Shown one piece after another: positions 8,546 to 17,769 of a stretch of DNA of 64,000 nucleotides; position 1 is the stretch's first letter, and the number at the start of each line of letters is the position of its first letter. The translations under genes and the position numbers were made by a program. Location of the stretch: NCBI GenBank assembly GCA_031292215.1, contig JARLHO010000068.1, forward strand, positions 18,654-82,653, written 5' to 3'. The notes beneath the pieces are model-generated. The model searched no databases and was not told the DNA's origin. It saw nothing but the letters and a program-made list of their open reading frames with translations. This DNA is from Syntrophobacteraceae bacterium (GTDB lineage Bacteria > Desulfobacterota > Syntrophobacteria > Syntrophobacterales > Syntrophobacteraceae).

Positions 8546-9841
8546 CTAGAGGCTGTATCCCACCTCGCCGTGAAGCTCCTCATCGAGTCCGGAATGCTCT
8601 TGGTCGACACTTACCCGCAAGCCGATCGTTTTTTCGAGAAACTGTCCTATCGCGTAGGTCGCGATAAGGCAGTAAAGCCCCACGGCGATTACGCCTGCAA
8701 GCTGTATTTCAAACTGCCCAGGGTTTCCGGCTATTAGCCCCGTTGCGCCGACCGTGGCAAAAAGACCCGTTGCCAGGGTCCCCCACAACCCGCCGACACC
8801 GTGGACCCCAACCACGTCCAGTGCGTCATCGTAGCTGAATTTGAATTTCATCCGGACCCCGAAAAAGCAGATTGCTCCGGAGACAATTCCAATGATTATT
8901 GCGTATCCCGGGGTTACAAATCCCGAGGCCGGGGTAACCGCGCCAAGACCGGCCACGATGCCCGAAGCAAACCCCAGGGCGCTCGGTTGTTTTACGACCA
9001 TCCATTCGAGGAGCATCCAGGAGCATGCGCCGGCAGATGCTGCTACCATGGTTGCGGTAAAGGCCAGGGCCGCGGTCGAGTTGGCGGCAAGGGCGCTTCC
9101 CGCATTGAAGCCAAACCAGCCAAACCACAGAAGGCCCACACCCAATAGGGTCATCGTGAGGTTGTGCGGGACAAACATTTCATGGGGAAACCCGGTTCGC
9201 TTTCCGATAATGTAGGCAATTGCCAAAGCCGAAACTCCGGCCGACAGATGCACGACAAGCCCCCCGGCAAAGTCCAGACCCCCTGCTGCCTGGAACCATC
9301 CCCCGCCCCATACCCAGTGCGCTAAGGGATAGTAGACGAGAAGCGACCAGAGAACGAGAAAGGCGAGGTAGGATTTAAACGTCATGCGCTCTGCCACCGC
9401 GCCGGATATCAACGCGGGCGTGATTATGGCGAACATTCCCTGGAACATGACAAAGGCGTATGTGGGAATGGAGCCCCGGACAGAGTTCACGGTCGTGCCA
9501 CAAAGCATGAACTGGCTAAGGCCTCCGATAAACCAGTTCCCGTCGGTAAAGGCAAGCGAGTAGCCAATAACGACCCAGAGCAGACCAAGAATGCCCAGGG
9601 CGACGAAGGAGTGCATAAGAGAGCTCAGTACATTTTTGCGCCGTACCATGCCGCCGTAGAATAGGGCCAGGCCGGGGAGCATAAGCAGGACAAGCGCCGC
9701 CGACATCAACACCCAGGCGGTGTCTGCGGGGTTTGCAACACCGGCTCGGGCGGCCATCGCCGGACGGGCGCACAGGAGGGGCAGGGACAAAAATGTCAAA
9801 GCAATCGTTACGGAAGGCAAGGATGCGGCCTTGGAACCCAT
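8546..9841 (-). CDS. amtB: Ammonium transporter, Amt family (copy 1)
   Basis: A 431-residue Amt/Mep/Rh channel for ammonium. A cleavable signal peptide (to about PAMA) is followed by eleven predicted membrane segments; family blocks GLALFYGGMVRRKN, LAHWVWG and DVVGVHGVGG are present, the last containing a pore histidine. The start is placed at 9841, where AAAGG lies 9 bases upstream; an in-frame ATG at 9859 lacks a ribosome site. It is divergent from a PII gene at 10237, and a second glnB-amtB pair follows, so this is one of two ammonium uptake sets. PII binding and regulation are inferred from the family. Confidence 0.95.
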   Translation of the reverse strand: MGSKAASLPSVTIALTFLSLPLLCARPAMAARAGVANPADTAWVLMSAALVLLMLPGLALFYGGMVRRKNVLSSLMHSFVALGILGLLWVVIGYSLAFTDGNWFIGGLSQFMLCGTTVNSVRGSIPTYAFVMFQGMFAIITPALISGAVAERMTFKSYLAFLVLWSLLVYYPLAHWVWGGGWFQAAGGLDFAGGLVVHLSAGVSALAIAYIIGKRTGFPHEMFVPHNLTMTLLGVGLLWFGWFGFNAGSALAANSTAALAFTATMVAASAGACSWMLLEWMVVKQPSALGFASGIVAGLGAVTPASGFVTPGYAIIIGIVSGAICFFGVRMKFKFSYDDALDVVGVHGVGGLWGTLATGLFATVGATGLIAGNPGQFEIQLAGVIAVGLYCLIATYAIGQFLEKTIGLRVSVDQEHSGLDEELHGEVGYSL

Positions 9842-10236
9842 AGTGAAAAGACCTTTCATGGAGGATGTAGTTGTGGAAAAAGGTGGAAAGCACCAGGCCG
9901 TAAGGGAAAAGCAAGCTGCATACCGCGAAGATGTCGGTAAATCAAATGGTTGATGTAAAAGACAAATTTGTCTCATCTCGCAATGGCGGCCCTAAAAAAT
10001 GGAACAAATATGTATCTTCATGGTCAAATAAATCGGATATTGCGACAAATATGTTCCGGAGAGCGTCTCCATGGGGTCGGTTCGTGCATTGAAAAAAGGC
10101 AAAGATGTATTTATTCGGGGCCCATACTGCGACAAGCGAGCCGAAAGTAGCGCTACGCGTCTCATTTGTGATAATATGGCGACGCATTATTTACAAAAAT
10201 GAACCTTAACCCGAAAAAGAGGCGAGGGCTAAAAAC
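9842..10236. promoter_or_regulatory. Divergent control region between amtB and PII gene 1
   Basis: 395 bases without a gene. A perfect 12-base palindrome GACAAATTTGTC lies at 9961-9972 and a related GCGACAAATATG near 10038, which could be operator-like. I looked for a sigma-54 -24/-12 element expected for nitrogen genes; only a poor match (TGGCGACGCATTATT near 10178) is present. Confidence 0.35.
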
Positions 10237-10575
10237 ATGACAAAGATCGAAGCGATCATAAAGCCTTTCCGGCTTACCGAGGTGCAGGAAGCTCTAACCG
10301 CGCTCGGCATTCAGGGAATGACAGTTACCGAGGTGAAAGGGTTCGGGCGCCAGAAGGGGCATGTGGAACTCTACCGGGGTGCGGAATACACTGTCAATTT
10401 TGTACCAAAGCTCTATATCATGACCATTGTTTCAGACGATCTTGCGCAAAAGGCTGTGGATGCGATACAAAAAGCGGCCTACACCGGCAAGATCGGGGAC
10501 GGGAAAATATTTCTTTCCAAAATCGACGAGGCGGTGCGCATCCGTACCAAAGAGACCGGCAGTGAAGCCCTCTAG
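10237..10575 (+). CDS. Nitrogen regulatory protein PII (copy 1)
   Basis: A 112-residue PII signal protein, which forms trimers that sense 2-oxoglutarate, ATP/ADP and, through uridylylation, glutamine. The T-loop [15 protein letters not shown] is intact, including the uridylylated Tyr51, and the C-terminal GKIGDGKIF nucleotide-binding block is present. It is divergent from amtB copy 1, so it probably gates that transporter (GlnK-like role). About 90% identical in protein to the second PII at 11040. Symbol withheld because GlnB and GlnK cannot be told apart here. Confidence 0.95.
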   Translation: MTKIEAIIKPFRLTEVQEALTALGIQGMTVTEVKGFGRQKGHVELYRGAEYTVNFVPKLYIMTIVSDDLAQKAVDAIQKAAYTGKIGDGKIFLSKIDEAVRIRTKETGSEAL

Positions 10576-10610
10576 TCGTTGTAAGGCCTAAAATCCCATT
10601 GGTTGGCAAG

Positions 10611-10646
10611 GGGCGGGTCCGACCTACCCGCCCGCATTTATTTTTG
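10611..10646 (+). terminator. Terminator after PII gene 1
   Basis: GGGCGGGT (10611-10618) pairs with ACCCGCCC (10626-10633), followed by a T-rich GCATTTATTTTTGG. The 280 bases from here to the sigma-54 candidate at 10928 hold nothing else I can support. Confidence 0.85.
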
Positions 10647-10927
10647 GTTAACCTCCGCTCGCCTTCCTTCGTTTTGTCGTTTCGAACTCCCCCTTGTTTA
10701 CAGAATTGTCCTTGCCTGGGGTATTTTTTTTCTTTCCGGGAGGGGGAGTGGTTTTCTCAATTTCCTAAATCCTCACAAAAATGTTTCAAATATGTGTCCA
10801 TTATTTGCGTTAGCACAATTGTGTGTTGATAATCGTCTGGGGAATCCTTTTCCGAAGTCACCTTTCTGCGGTTAAAACGTTAACAAATCAATAAGATAAC
10901 AAAAACATTCAATATTGTAACAAGACT

Positions 10928-10944
10928 CTGGCATGTGCTTTGGA
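10928..10944 (+). promoter_or_regulatory. Candidate sigma-54 promoter for the second PII-Amt operon
   Basis: CTGGCATGTGCTTTGGA has GG at -24 and TTGG at -12 with the correct 10-base register of the YTGGCACG-N4-TTGC consensus; the final C is replaced by G. It lies about 100 bases ahead of the PII start, a sensible distance for nitrogen control by an NtrC-type activator. Confidence 0.5.
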
Positions 10945-11006
10945 CCTTGTCGGCAGATTCGCCCGGTTGCAGGCTAAAGCGGTCTGTTTAAATAGCAAAT
11001 GGCTAA

Positions 11007-11378
<372 letters not shown>

Positions 11379-11444
11379 TTTTTTAAGCGATTCATTCTGC
11401 GTGAGATGAATTTTTCAAGACTTGTTTGGTAGAGAGGAAATGAA

Positions 11445-12758
11445 ATGAAGAGGTTGTGGGCGATAGTTACTCTTGTCTTTTTGGGAACCTTTGGGGGCGC
11501 AGCTTGCGCTCTGGCTGCTGTGCCGGCTAAAATCGACACCGGCGATACGGCCTGGCTGCTGATTTCCTCGGCCCTGGTGCTTTTGATGACCCCGGGGCTT
11601 GCCCTGTTTTACGGAGGCATGGTCCGACGAAAAAATGTGCTCGGAACGCTTATGCACAGTTTTGTGGCAATGGGCATAATATCGGTTCAGTGGGTGATTA
11701 TCGGCTATAGCCTGTCGTTTGGACCAGACGTTGGCCATTTCATCGGAAATCTTCATTGGCTGGGACTACACCACGTGGGGCTCACCCCGGATCCCGACTA
11801 TGGAGCAACGGTCCCTCACCAGGCGTATATGATTTTCCAGATGATGTTTGCGATCATCACCCCGGCTCTTATCTCGGGGGCGATTGCCGAGAGGATGAAA
11901 TTTAGCGCTTATGTCGTGTTCATGGTCATCTGGGCGTTTTTGGTCTACGATCCGCTCGCTCACTGGGTATGGGGAACGGGCGGCTGGCTAAGAAACCTGG
12001 GGGCGCTCGATTTTGCCGGAGGCCTGGTGGTTCATATCAGCTCGGGGGTTTCCGCGCTTGCCTGTATCCTGGTTCTGGGAAAAAGGAAAGGCTACAAGGT
12101 CGAGATCATGGCCCCGCATAACCTTACCATGACGCTTCTTGGGGCGGCGCTGCTCTGGTTTGGCTGGTTTGGCTTCAATGCGGGCAGCGCGGTGGCCTCC
12201 GGAGCTCTGGCGACCTCGGCCTTTGTGGTAACCCACATCGCAACGGCCGCCGCGGCCCTTTCCTGGATGTTCGTCGAATGGATTCACAGGGGAAAGCCCA
12301 CAGCCCTGGGCTTTGCCTCGGGGGCGGTCGCAGGACTTGTCGCCATCACCCCGGCTTCGGGTTTTATCGGTCCCATGCCGGCCCTTCTTTTGGGGCTCAT
12401 GGCGGGGGCAATCTGCTATGCTGCGGTAAGCCTAAAGCCGCGATTTGGCTATGATGACGCCCTTGACGTAATCGGGGTGCATGGGGTTGGCGGGACTTTC
12501 GGGGCGCTTTTCACCGGGTTTTTTGCCTCAACGCTCATAAACGGCGCGGGCGCAAACGGCCTTTTCTACGGAAATCCCAAGCAGGTTGGCATCCAGGCGC
12601 TCTCGGTCGGGTGTGCGTGGGTTTACTCTTTTGTGGTAACCTTCATCATCCTCAAGGTGCTAGACGCTGTGATGGGCCTTAGGGTAAGCGAAGAAGACGA
12701 GTCCACGGGTCTTGATCTTAGCCAGCACGGCGAGGTGGGCTACACGTTTGAGGCATAG
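11445..12758 (+). CDS. amtB: Ammonium transporter, Amt family (copy 2)
   Basis: 437 residues, with a signal peptide ending near ALA and eleven membrane segments. Same family blocks as copy 1 (GLALFYGGMVRRKN, LAHWVWG, DVIGVHGVGG). It has an extra loop after the third membrane segment (residues about 93-115, HWLGLHHVGLTPDPD) that copy 1 lacks, so the two are not recent duplicates. It is second in the PII-Amt operon; an AGAGG ribosome site lies about 7 bases upstream. Confidence 0.95.
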   Translation: MKRLWAIVTLVFLGTFGGAACALAAVPAKIDTGDTAWLLISSALVLLMTPGLALFYGGMVRRKNVLGTLMHSFVAMGIISVQWVIIGYSLSFGPDVGHFIGNLHWLGLHHVGLTPDPDYGATVPHQAYMIFQMMFAIITPALISGAIAERMKFSAYVVFMVIWAFLVYDPLAHWVWGTGGWLRNLGALDFAGGLVVHISSGVSALACILVLGKRKGYKVEIMAPHNLTMTLLGAALLWFGWFGFNAGSAVASGALATSAFVVTHIATAAAALSWMFVEWIHRGKPTALGFASGAVAGLVAITPASGFIGPMPALLLGLMAGAICYAAVSLKPRFGYDDALDVIGVHGVGGTFGALFTGFFASTLINGAGANGLFYGNPKQVGIQALSVGCAWVYSFVVTFIILKVLDAVMGLRVSEEDESTGLDLSQHGEVGYTFEA

Positions 12759-12775
12759 TGTCGACTTTGGTTATC

Positions 12776-12855
12776 CGGGGGGGGGCGGGGGGCACGCCTC
12801 CCCGCCCGCTTGCTGTCCTTTGCCTCTGCTTGGGCGGCCGGTTGGCGACACGGTC
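12776..12855. repeat. Dispersed GC-rich repeat R2, copy 1
   Basis: A G-tract/C-tract hairpin (GGGCGGGG with CCCCGCCC) followed by TGTCCTTTGCCTCTGCTTGG. The same arrangement recurs at 48845-48902 and 63408-63478. Each copy lies downstream of a plus-strand gene, so it may act as a terminator. The rest of the space to 13014 holds nothing I can support. Confidence 0.6.
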
Positions 12856-13014
12856 TCCTTGCCGATGTGGAATGCGGTCCTGCCTGCGGCGGGACCGCTC
12901 GCTTTAGCCCTTGTCCGCCGGTGTGTGTTTTCTGTAAATGGAGCTTCGAGAGGCTTTGGGGCGCTCGCCGCTTGGGGTATTTTATAACGGAGGGGGTTTT
13001 GTGGGAGGCAGGGC

Positions 13015-13938
13015 GTGAATACAGATGTAGCTAAGGGGCGCGCGAGCTCGAAAGACACCGTAAGGATCGCGGCAATTAGCGACCTGCACTGCCGCAGGGA
13101 TTCCAAACCATGGCTTCGACCGGTTTTCGAGCAAATTGCCGGTGAGGCCGATATCCTGGTCGTTTGTGGAGATATCACCGACTGGGGTAGAGCCGGGGAG
13201 TGTGAGGTCTTTTTGAAACAAGCCGCGCCTGTTTTGCAAAAGATCCCTGTTCTCGCGGTGCTTGGAAACCATGATGTCGAATCCGGAAAACAAGACGAGC
13301 TTGTAGAGCAGCTCCTATCCGCCGGTGTCTCGATGCTCGATGGAAACAGCCTCACTGTCGGCGGGGTGGGTTTTACCGGTGTAAAAGGTTTTGGGGGCGG
13401 TTTTGGCAAGATGGCTGTGCAGCCGCTGGGGGAGGGGGCAGTAAAAAACTTCGTAAGCGAATCGGTCTTGGAGGCCCAAAAGCTTGAAGCCGGCCTTTCG
13501 GCATTAAACCAGAAGTTGCCGCGCATCGCTCTTTTGCATTATGCCCCGATCCGGGAAACCGTGGCCGGTGAACCGCTGGAGTTATTCCCCTTTCTGGGAT
13601 CGAGCGGCCTGGAAGAACCTGTAAACAAGTATGCTGCGACCGCTGTTTTTCACGGCCATGCGCACGCGGGGAGCCTGGAGGGAAAAACCAGCGCCAATGT
13701 TCCCGTCTATAATGTTTGCGCCTCCGTATTAAAGAAGCGCTTCCCCGGCCGCCCCCCCTTTTTTGTATTAGATGTTCCGGTGGGCAGCGGCGTGTCGCCG
13801 CAGACGGGTTGCCGAGCCCCGACCTGCCCGACTGGCTGCGCCGGCGGCCGCTCGGAGGGCAGTCCGCACCGGCTGCCGAGTGATGTGTTCACCGTGGTTT
13901 CATCTCGTCCAGTCAAAAACGAGCGAGGATTTAGCTAG
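13015..13938 (+). CDS. Calcineurin-like metallophosphoesterase with repeat-derived 3' end
   Basis: A 307-residue predicted cytosolic metallophosphoesterase. Metal-binding blocks are in order: SDLHCR, VCGDITDWG, LGNHDVES, a HYAPIRE segment and FHGHAHAG. Substrate is unknown; the family includes nucleotide, protein and lipid phosphatases. The GTG start has GGGAGG about 7 bases upstream. After about residue 257 the sequence becomes low-complexity and Cys/Arg/Gly-rich, and the last ten or so codons and the stop lie inside dispersed repeat R1 (from 13905). The original C-terminus was probably replaced when the repeat arrived; the catalytic core looks complete. Confidence 0.8.
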   Translation: MNTDVAKGRASSKDTVRIAAISDLHCRRDSKPWLRPVFEQIAGEADILVVCGDITDWGRAGECEVFLKQAAPVLQKIPVLAVLGNHDVESGKQDELVEQLLSAGVSMLDGNSLTVGGVGFTGVKGFGGGFGKMAVQPLGEGAVKNFVSESVLEAQKLEAGLSALNQKLPRIALLHYAPIRETVAGEPLELFPFLGSSGLEEPVNKYAATAVFHGHAHAGSLEGKTSANVPVYNVCASVLKKRFPGRPPFFVLDVPVGSGVSPQTGCRAPTCPTGCAGGRSEGSPHRLPSDVFTVVSSRPVKNERGFS

Positions 13939-14172
13939 GCGAAAAACCCGATGTTCGGGTTTTCTATCGGCAGAGTAAAAGATTTCGGGTTATTCAGTAC
14001 TCAGGTTTTTCGACCTCGATATCCTTAAGAACAGGGACGGAGTTTACTCCGTGCTGTACGAACGGAGTTGAAATCCCCCCAACCCCCCTTTGCAAAAAAG
14101 GGGGGCGATCGAGCCAAGCCCCTCCAGGCAAATCTCCGGTAAGGGGTAAGTGGGCGCATGTGCGGGTCATCA
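13905..14172. repeat. Dispersed repeat R1, long copy A
   Basis: About 265 bases that recur in inverted orientation at 53186-53455 with high identity by eye. It contains a CACGGAGTAAACTCCGT-type palindrome (ACGGAGTTTACTCCGT near 14037), a CCCCCC..GGGGGG hairpin around TTTGCAAAA, and ends in GTGGGCGCATGTGCGGGT. Shorter relatives lie at 27236-27436, 40470-40840 and 53512-53612. No protein is encoded. Confidence 0.85.
13943..13963 (+). terminator. Hairpin terminator after the metallophosphoesterase
   Basis: AAAACCCGA pairs with TCGGGTTTT across a 3-base loop. It lies inside repeat R1; copy B at 53400 lacks the perfect hairpin. Confidence 0.6.
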
Positions 14173-14185
14173 TAAGTTCTTCGTC

Positions 14186-15232
14186 TTATCTTCTCGCGTG
14201 ATCTTTTTGCCGCGCGAACTCTCCGATAATCATTTGAGCCAACAACGGGGCATTTCCTGCCGCCCGGTTGTTTATTATGACATTTAGCCGCACATTTTTT
14301 TCCACCGCCTCACACATGAGCTTGGCGGTCTGCTCAACCATCGCGGGGCGAGTCCTGTCCTCCACGATCCGATCGAAAGGAAAGGCCCGGGCATAGGCGT
14401 CCTCATAGCGAACCCCCGCAGGGGTCATGAGCCGGATAACGGCTTGGCCCCCGGAGGTGATAAACCGGCTTGCCGCCTTTACAAACTGGGCCTTAAGGCT
14501 TGGCAGCCAGGTCCAATGCGACAATATCTGTCCTGCTCCATGCTTTTCGAAAACCTCTCGTACCGCCTTGCAGCAATAGCTCTCCGTTCGAAGTTCCACG
14601 TGGCGCCCGTTGCCCGGGGGGATGGCGCCAAAAAAGACATCGAGGCGCGATGCGAGTTCCTCTGGGGGCATCCGCTCGGATTGTCTCTGGTACTCCTGCT
14701 CGAAAATTATTCCTTTAAGGTTTGATCCAAGAAGAGCCGTGGCGGGTTCATGGAATTGGCGGATATATTTTTCCGAGGCCAGATAGTTTTCGTTGGGGAC
14801 GTAGGAATTTCCACGCCGGAGCTTCTGAGCGAAAAACATCTGAGGCGCCTTGATAAACACCCTGTCTTCCGGTCCAAGGTGGATCGAATATTGCCTGAGG
14901 GTCTCGTGGCAGGCCGTAGGCGAGCCGTTTTCGAGAAGAGGCGCATAGAAGGTGAAATCTATTTCGAGCGTGCTGAAGTGGTGGAAATACTCCCGAACCG
15001 AATCAACGGGCAGAACCTGCTCACGGAAGCAGCTTTTGCCAACCTTTTTGGTGCGGCAAGTTATTTGCTCTTTGTAGAGCTCTTCGGTATAGATCTGGCC
15101 AAGCCAGCCTTTGTAGCGGTCGCTCGCCGTTCCAATGGAGATCAGCGGGTGAATGTTTCGGAAAAAGAACTTTTCGGCCGCCTGCAGCGCCGTGTGGTCT
15201 TTGGGTTGGCATCCGTTGTCCATAACCTTCAT
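14186..15232 (-). CDS. DUF72 (YecE-like) family protein
   Basis: 348 residues related to DUF72, a TIM-barrel-like family of unknown function. Family landmarks seen: an N-terminal IGTASDRYKGWLGQIY, a FYAPL strand, FIKAPQMF, and the C-terminal NVIINNRAAGNAPLLA. It is longer than the common 240-270-residue members, with insertions around residues 60-90. Its ATG overlaps the stop of the upstream sensor kinase by 4 bases (ATGA), so it is translationally coupled to that kinase, which suggests a joint role I cannot name. Repeat R1 lies directly downstream. Confidence 0.75.
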   Translation of the reverse strand: MKVMDNGCQPKDHTALQAAEKFFFRNIHPLISIGTASDRYKGWLGQIYTEELYKEQITCRTKKVGKSCFREQVLPVDSVREYFHHFSTLEIDFTFYAPLLENGSPTACHETLRQYSIHLGPEDRVFIKAPQMFFAQKLRRGNSYVPNENYLASEKYIRQFHEPATALLGSNLKGIIFEQEYQRQSERMPPEELASRLDVFFGAIPPGNGRHVELRTESYCCKAVREVFEKHGAGQILSHWTWLPSLKAQFVKAASRFITSGGQAVIRLMTPAGVRYEDAYARAFPFDRIVEDRTRPAMVEQTAKLMCEAVEKNVRLNVIINNRAAGNAPLLAQMIIGEFARQKDHARR

Positions 15233-17769
15233 CCCGCCGGGAGTCTTAGCCGAAGGGTCGCGCCGTCTCCGGAGTTAACAACTTCAATGGCTCCTTTGTG
15301 CGCTTCGACGATCTTTTTAACTATTGGAAGTCCCAGTCCCGTCCCTCCTTTTCTGGTGGTAAAGAAGGGCAAAAAGATATCTTTTCTTATTTCGCAGGCT
15401 ATCCCCGGACCGTTATCGATAACATCGACAATCAGCTCTTTTCCCCGCATGCGATGGACTATCCGTACCGGCTGAGAAACGGGGGAAGCTTCGATGGCAT
15501 TGGTCAGCAAATTGATGAAAACCCGTTTGATCCGTAGAGGATCGAGCGGCAGGTCGGGGATGGAACCAAGGGCTTCGATCCTTAGTTGGATGTCTTTGGC
15601 ATCGGCCAGAGGCTTTGTCACAGCAACACTTTCGGCCAGCAGGGGACCGATTTGCTCGATCGATTTGCACAGTTCGATGGGTTTGGAGAAGTCGAGCATT
15701 TCTTCGACCATTTTCTCGAGCCTTTCGGTCTCCTTTAAAATGATTTCCGTTTTAGCCCAGCAGGGATCTGTTGGTTCGATGCGCCGCTGGACCTGTTTTG
15801 TAAACCCTCCGATAGCCACCAGGGGGGTCTTCATGTCATGGGCGACACTCGAGAGCGCCCTGCCGATCCCCGCCAGGTTCTCGGCCTCTTTTAACGCCTT
15901 CATGGACCGTTCCCGTTCGATGAGTTTCCACATCCCGTCCATGAGAAGCGTCAACTGCCGCAGATCCGACTGGTCGTAGCCCCCACCCTTGTTGGCGACA
16001 ACGGCCACAGCGCTCGCCCGTTCCCCGTCGCAAACCGGGATGCTCATACACCGGCTAAAAGAAGCCGTGGAAAACGGCAGTCCTTTTCCGGCGGCCTCGG
16101 TGTCCGAAATTTCATTGGCAACGACCGGCTGACACTTCTTTATCGCATCGGCCCATGTCCCGGCCCCCTCGATCCGCGTTTGGGCAAGGGGTGGGGGGGC
16201 GGGGACCCCTGCGCACCAGTTGACGACTCTTTCTTCTTCATCGAGAAATCCTATGGCGCCGGTCTCGCTTCTGGTGAGATGTAATTCCTGATCGAGCACG
16301 TAGCGTACGATCTCCTTTTCGGAGGTCCACGGGATCTGGCTGAGGTTTAACAGAGCCTGGAGTCTTTTTTCGTTTAGCCGCTGCGCTTCCTCGGCCCGCT
16401 TACGTTCGGCGATCTCGACCAAAAGGGACAGGTTTGCGTTGCCCAACTCCTCGGTTCTTTCCCGGACCCGTATTTCCAGTTCCTCGTGCGTCTTGCGCAG
16501 TCTCTCCTCGATTTCCTTTCTCTCGGATATATCCAGGCAGTACTCGATAATTTGGGCCACCTCCCCGGATTTATCCAGGATCGGGTAGCCGTGAACTTCC
16601 ACGTATTTTGCCCTGCCATGTTGATCGTAGTGAACGTGTTCGGTTGTGAACGGCTTGCCCGTCGCGCGAATTTCCTGAAGGGGACAGGGATGTTCGTCGC
16701 CCGGGCAGGGTTTGCCTGTGCGGTGAAACAGGGAGTAGCATTTTGCCTCGGGCCGAAGAGCCTCGGGCATGGCCGCGCTATTTGCCAGCACAATGCTGTA
16801 GTCTTTGGCGTCCACGACGTAAAAAGGGTGGGAGAGCGATTCGAGAACACTTCTTAGAAACGAGTTTTGCTCAACTATTTTTTCCTCGGCCCTTTTCCTG
16901 TCGGTTATGTCGCGGGCGGTCCCTATGAGGCCGGCGATGGATTCCTCCGAAAAAAGACAGGCGCACTGGAATTCGAAAAAGCGGTAGGTTCCGGCCTTTA
17001 CCAGTAGCCGTGCCTCCCCGGGCGGGAGTTGCTCGCCGTGTAAAATCCTTTGCCTGCATTCCCGCTGCGTCTTACGGTCTTCGGGATGAATCAGCAGATT
17101 GCAGTCTCTGCCAATCCAGTCTTTGATTTTCCAGCCGGTTATTTTTTCGAACGCCGGGTTTAGCGAGGTAATGGCGTCATCGGCCCCGACCGTAAAGGTC
17201 AAATCCAGTGAACTGTTTATGAGCGAGCGGTACTTTTGCTCGCTGGCACGAAGAGCCCTTCGGGCGGCGAACCCAGCGTCTATCTGCCTGCTTAGCCTCA
17301 GGTTTTTCTCCTGGAGTTCGGCCGTCCTGCCCTCGACCAATTCTTCCAGGTGTTCCCTGTGCCTTGCCAGTTCGAGCTCGGCTCTTTTCAATCGCACGGC
17401 GCACCCGATAGCTTTTGTAAGCGCCGCGCAGTTTAACTCCCCCTTTAGCAGGCAGTCGGAGGCGCCCGTGGCAAGGGCCTCCTTGCATATCCCCGTTCGG
17501 TCGTCGGGCAAAAGAAGGATCATGGCGGCTCGATCGCCCCGCTCCCTTGCTTTGCGCAAAAAGTCGAGGCCGATCGGCCCCCCCGGGGCATAACCCAGAA
17601 GGCAGACGTCATAGGGGTCCCCCAGGGCGTCCAACCCCGCCTCATAGGAACCGGCCCAGTCAAGTTTTGGCTGTTCGAAGGCGGACTTGGCCAGAAGGGC
17701 GCTTATGATGGCGAAGTCTTCTTTCTTGGCGTCGATGAGAAGTATTTTGAGTTTGTCAATGGAATCCAT
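15229..17769 (-). CDS. Sensor histidine kinase: degenerate receiver, two PAS, GAF, HisKA, HATPase
   Basis: 846 residues with no membrane segment, so probably cytosolic. Order: receiver-like domain (about 5-120) in which the phospho-acceptor Asp position reads Gly (VCLLGYAPGG); coiled coil; PAS (about 185-295); a second PAS (about 310-425) with a Cys-rich block CYSLFHRTGKPCPG and HPCPL that could bind metal or sense redox state; coiled coil; GAF (about 480-620); HisKA with phospho-His in VAHDMKTP; HATPase with NLLTNAIEAS, DNGPG and GTGLGLPIV. The start at 17769 is set by AAAGG 7 bases upstream; a longer frame upstream is noncoding. The coupled gene is DUF72, not a response regulator, so its target is unknown. 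Confidence 0.9.
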   Translation of the reverse strand: MDSIDKLKILLIDAKKEDFAIISALLAKSAFEQPKLDWAGSYEAGLDALGDPYDVCLLGYAPGGPIGLDFLRKARERGDRAAMILLLPDDRTGICKEALATGASDCLLKGELNCAALTKAIGCAVRLKRAELELARHREHLEELVEGRTAELQEKNLRLSRQIDAGFAARRALRASEQKYRSLINSSLDLTFTVGADDAITSLNPAFEKITGWKIKDWIGRDCNLLIHPEDRKTQRECRQRILHGEQLPPGEARLLVKAGTYRFFEFQCACLFSEESIAGLIGTARDITDRKRAEEKIVEQNSFLRSVLESLSHPFYVVDAKDYSIVLANSAAMPEALRPEAKCYSLFHRTGKPCPGDEHPCPLQEIRATGKPFTTEHVHYDQHGRAKYVEVHGYPILDKSGEVAQIIEYCLDISERKEIEERLRKTHEELEIRVRERTEELGNANLSLLVEIAERKRAEEAQRLNEKRLQALLNLSQIPWTSEKEIVRYVLDQELHLTRSETGAIGFLDEEERVVNWCAGVPAPPPLAQTRIEGAGTWADAIKKCQPVVANEISDTEAAGKGLPFSTASFSRCMSIPVCDGERASAVAVVANKGGGYDQSDLRQLTLLMDGMWKLIERERSMKALKEAENLAGIGRALSSVAHDMKTPLVAIGGFTKQVQRRIEPTDPCWAKTEIILKETERLEKMVEEMLDFSKPIELCKSIEQIGPLLAESVAVTKPLADAKDIQLRIEALGSIPDLPLDPLRIKRVFINLLTNAIEASPVSQPVRIVHRMRGKELIVDVIDNGPGIACEIRKDIFLPFFTTRKGGTGLGLPIVKKIVEAHKGAIEVVNSGDGATLRLRLPAG

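Noticed and set aside
10163..10195. Possible sigma-54 promoter TGGCGACGCATTATT ahead of PII gene 1
   Set aside because: The -12 element lacks TTGC and the -24 element lacks the full TGGCAC; much weaker than the site at 10928.
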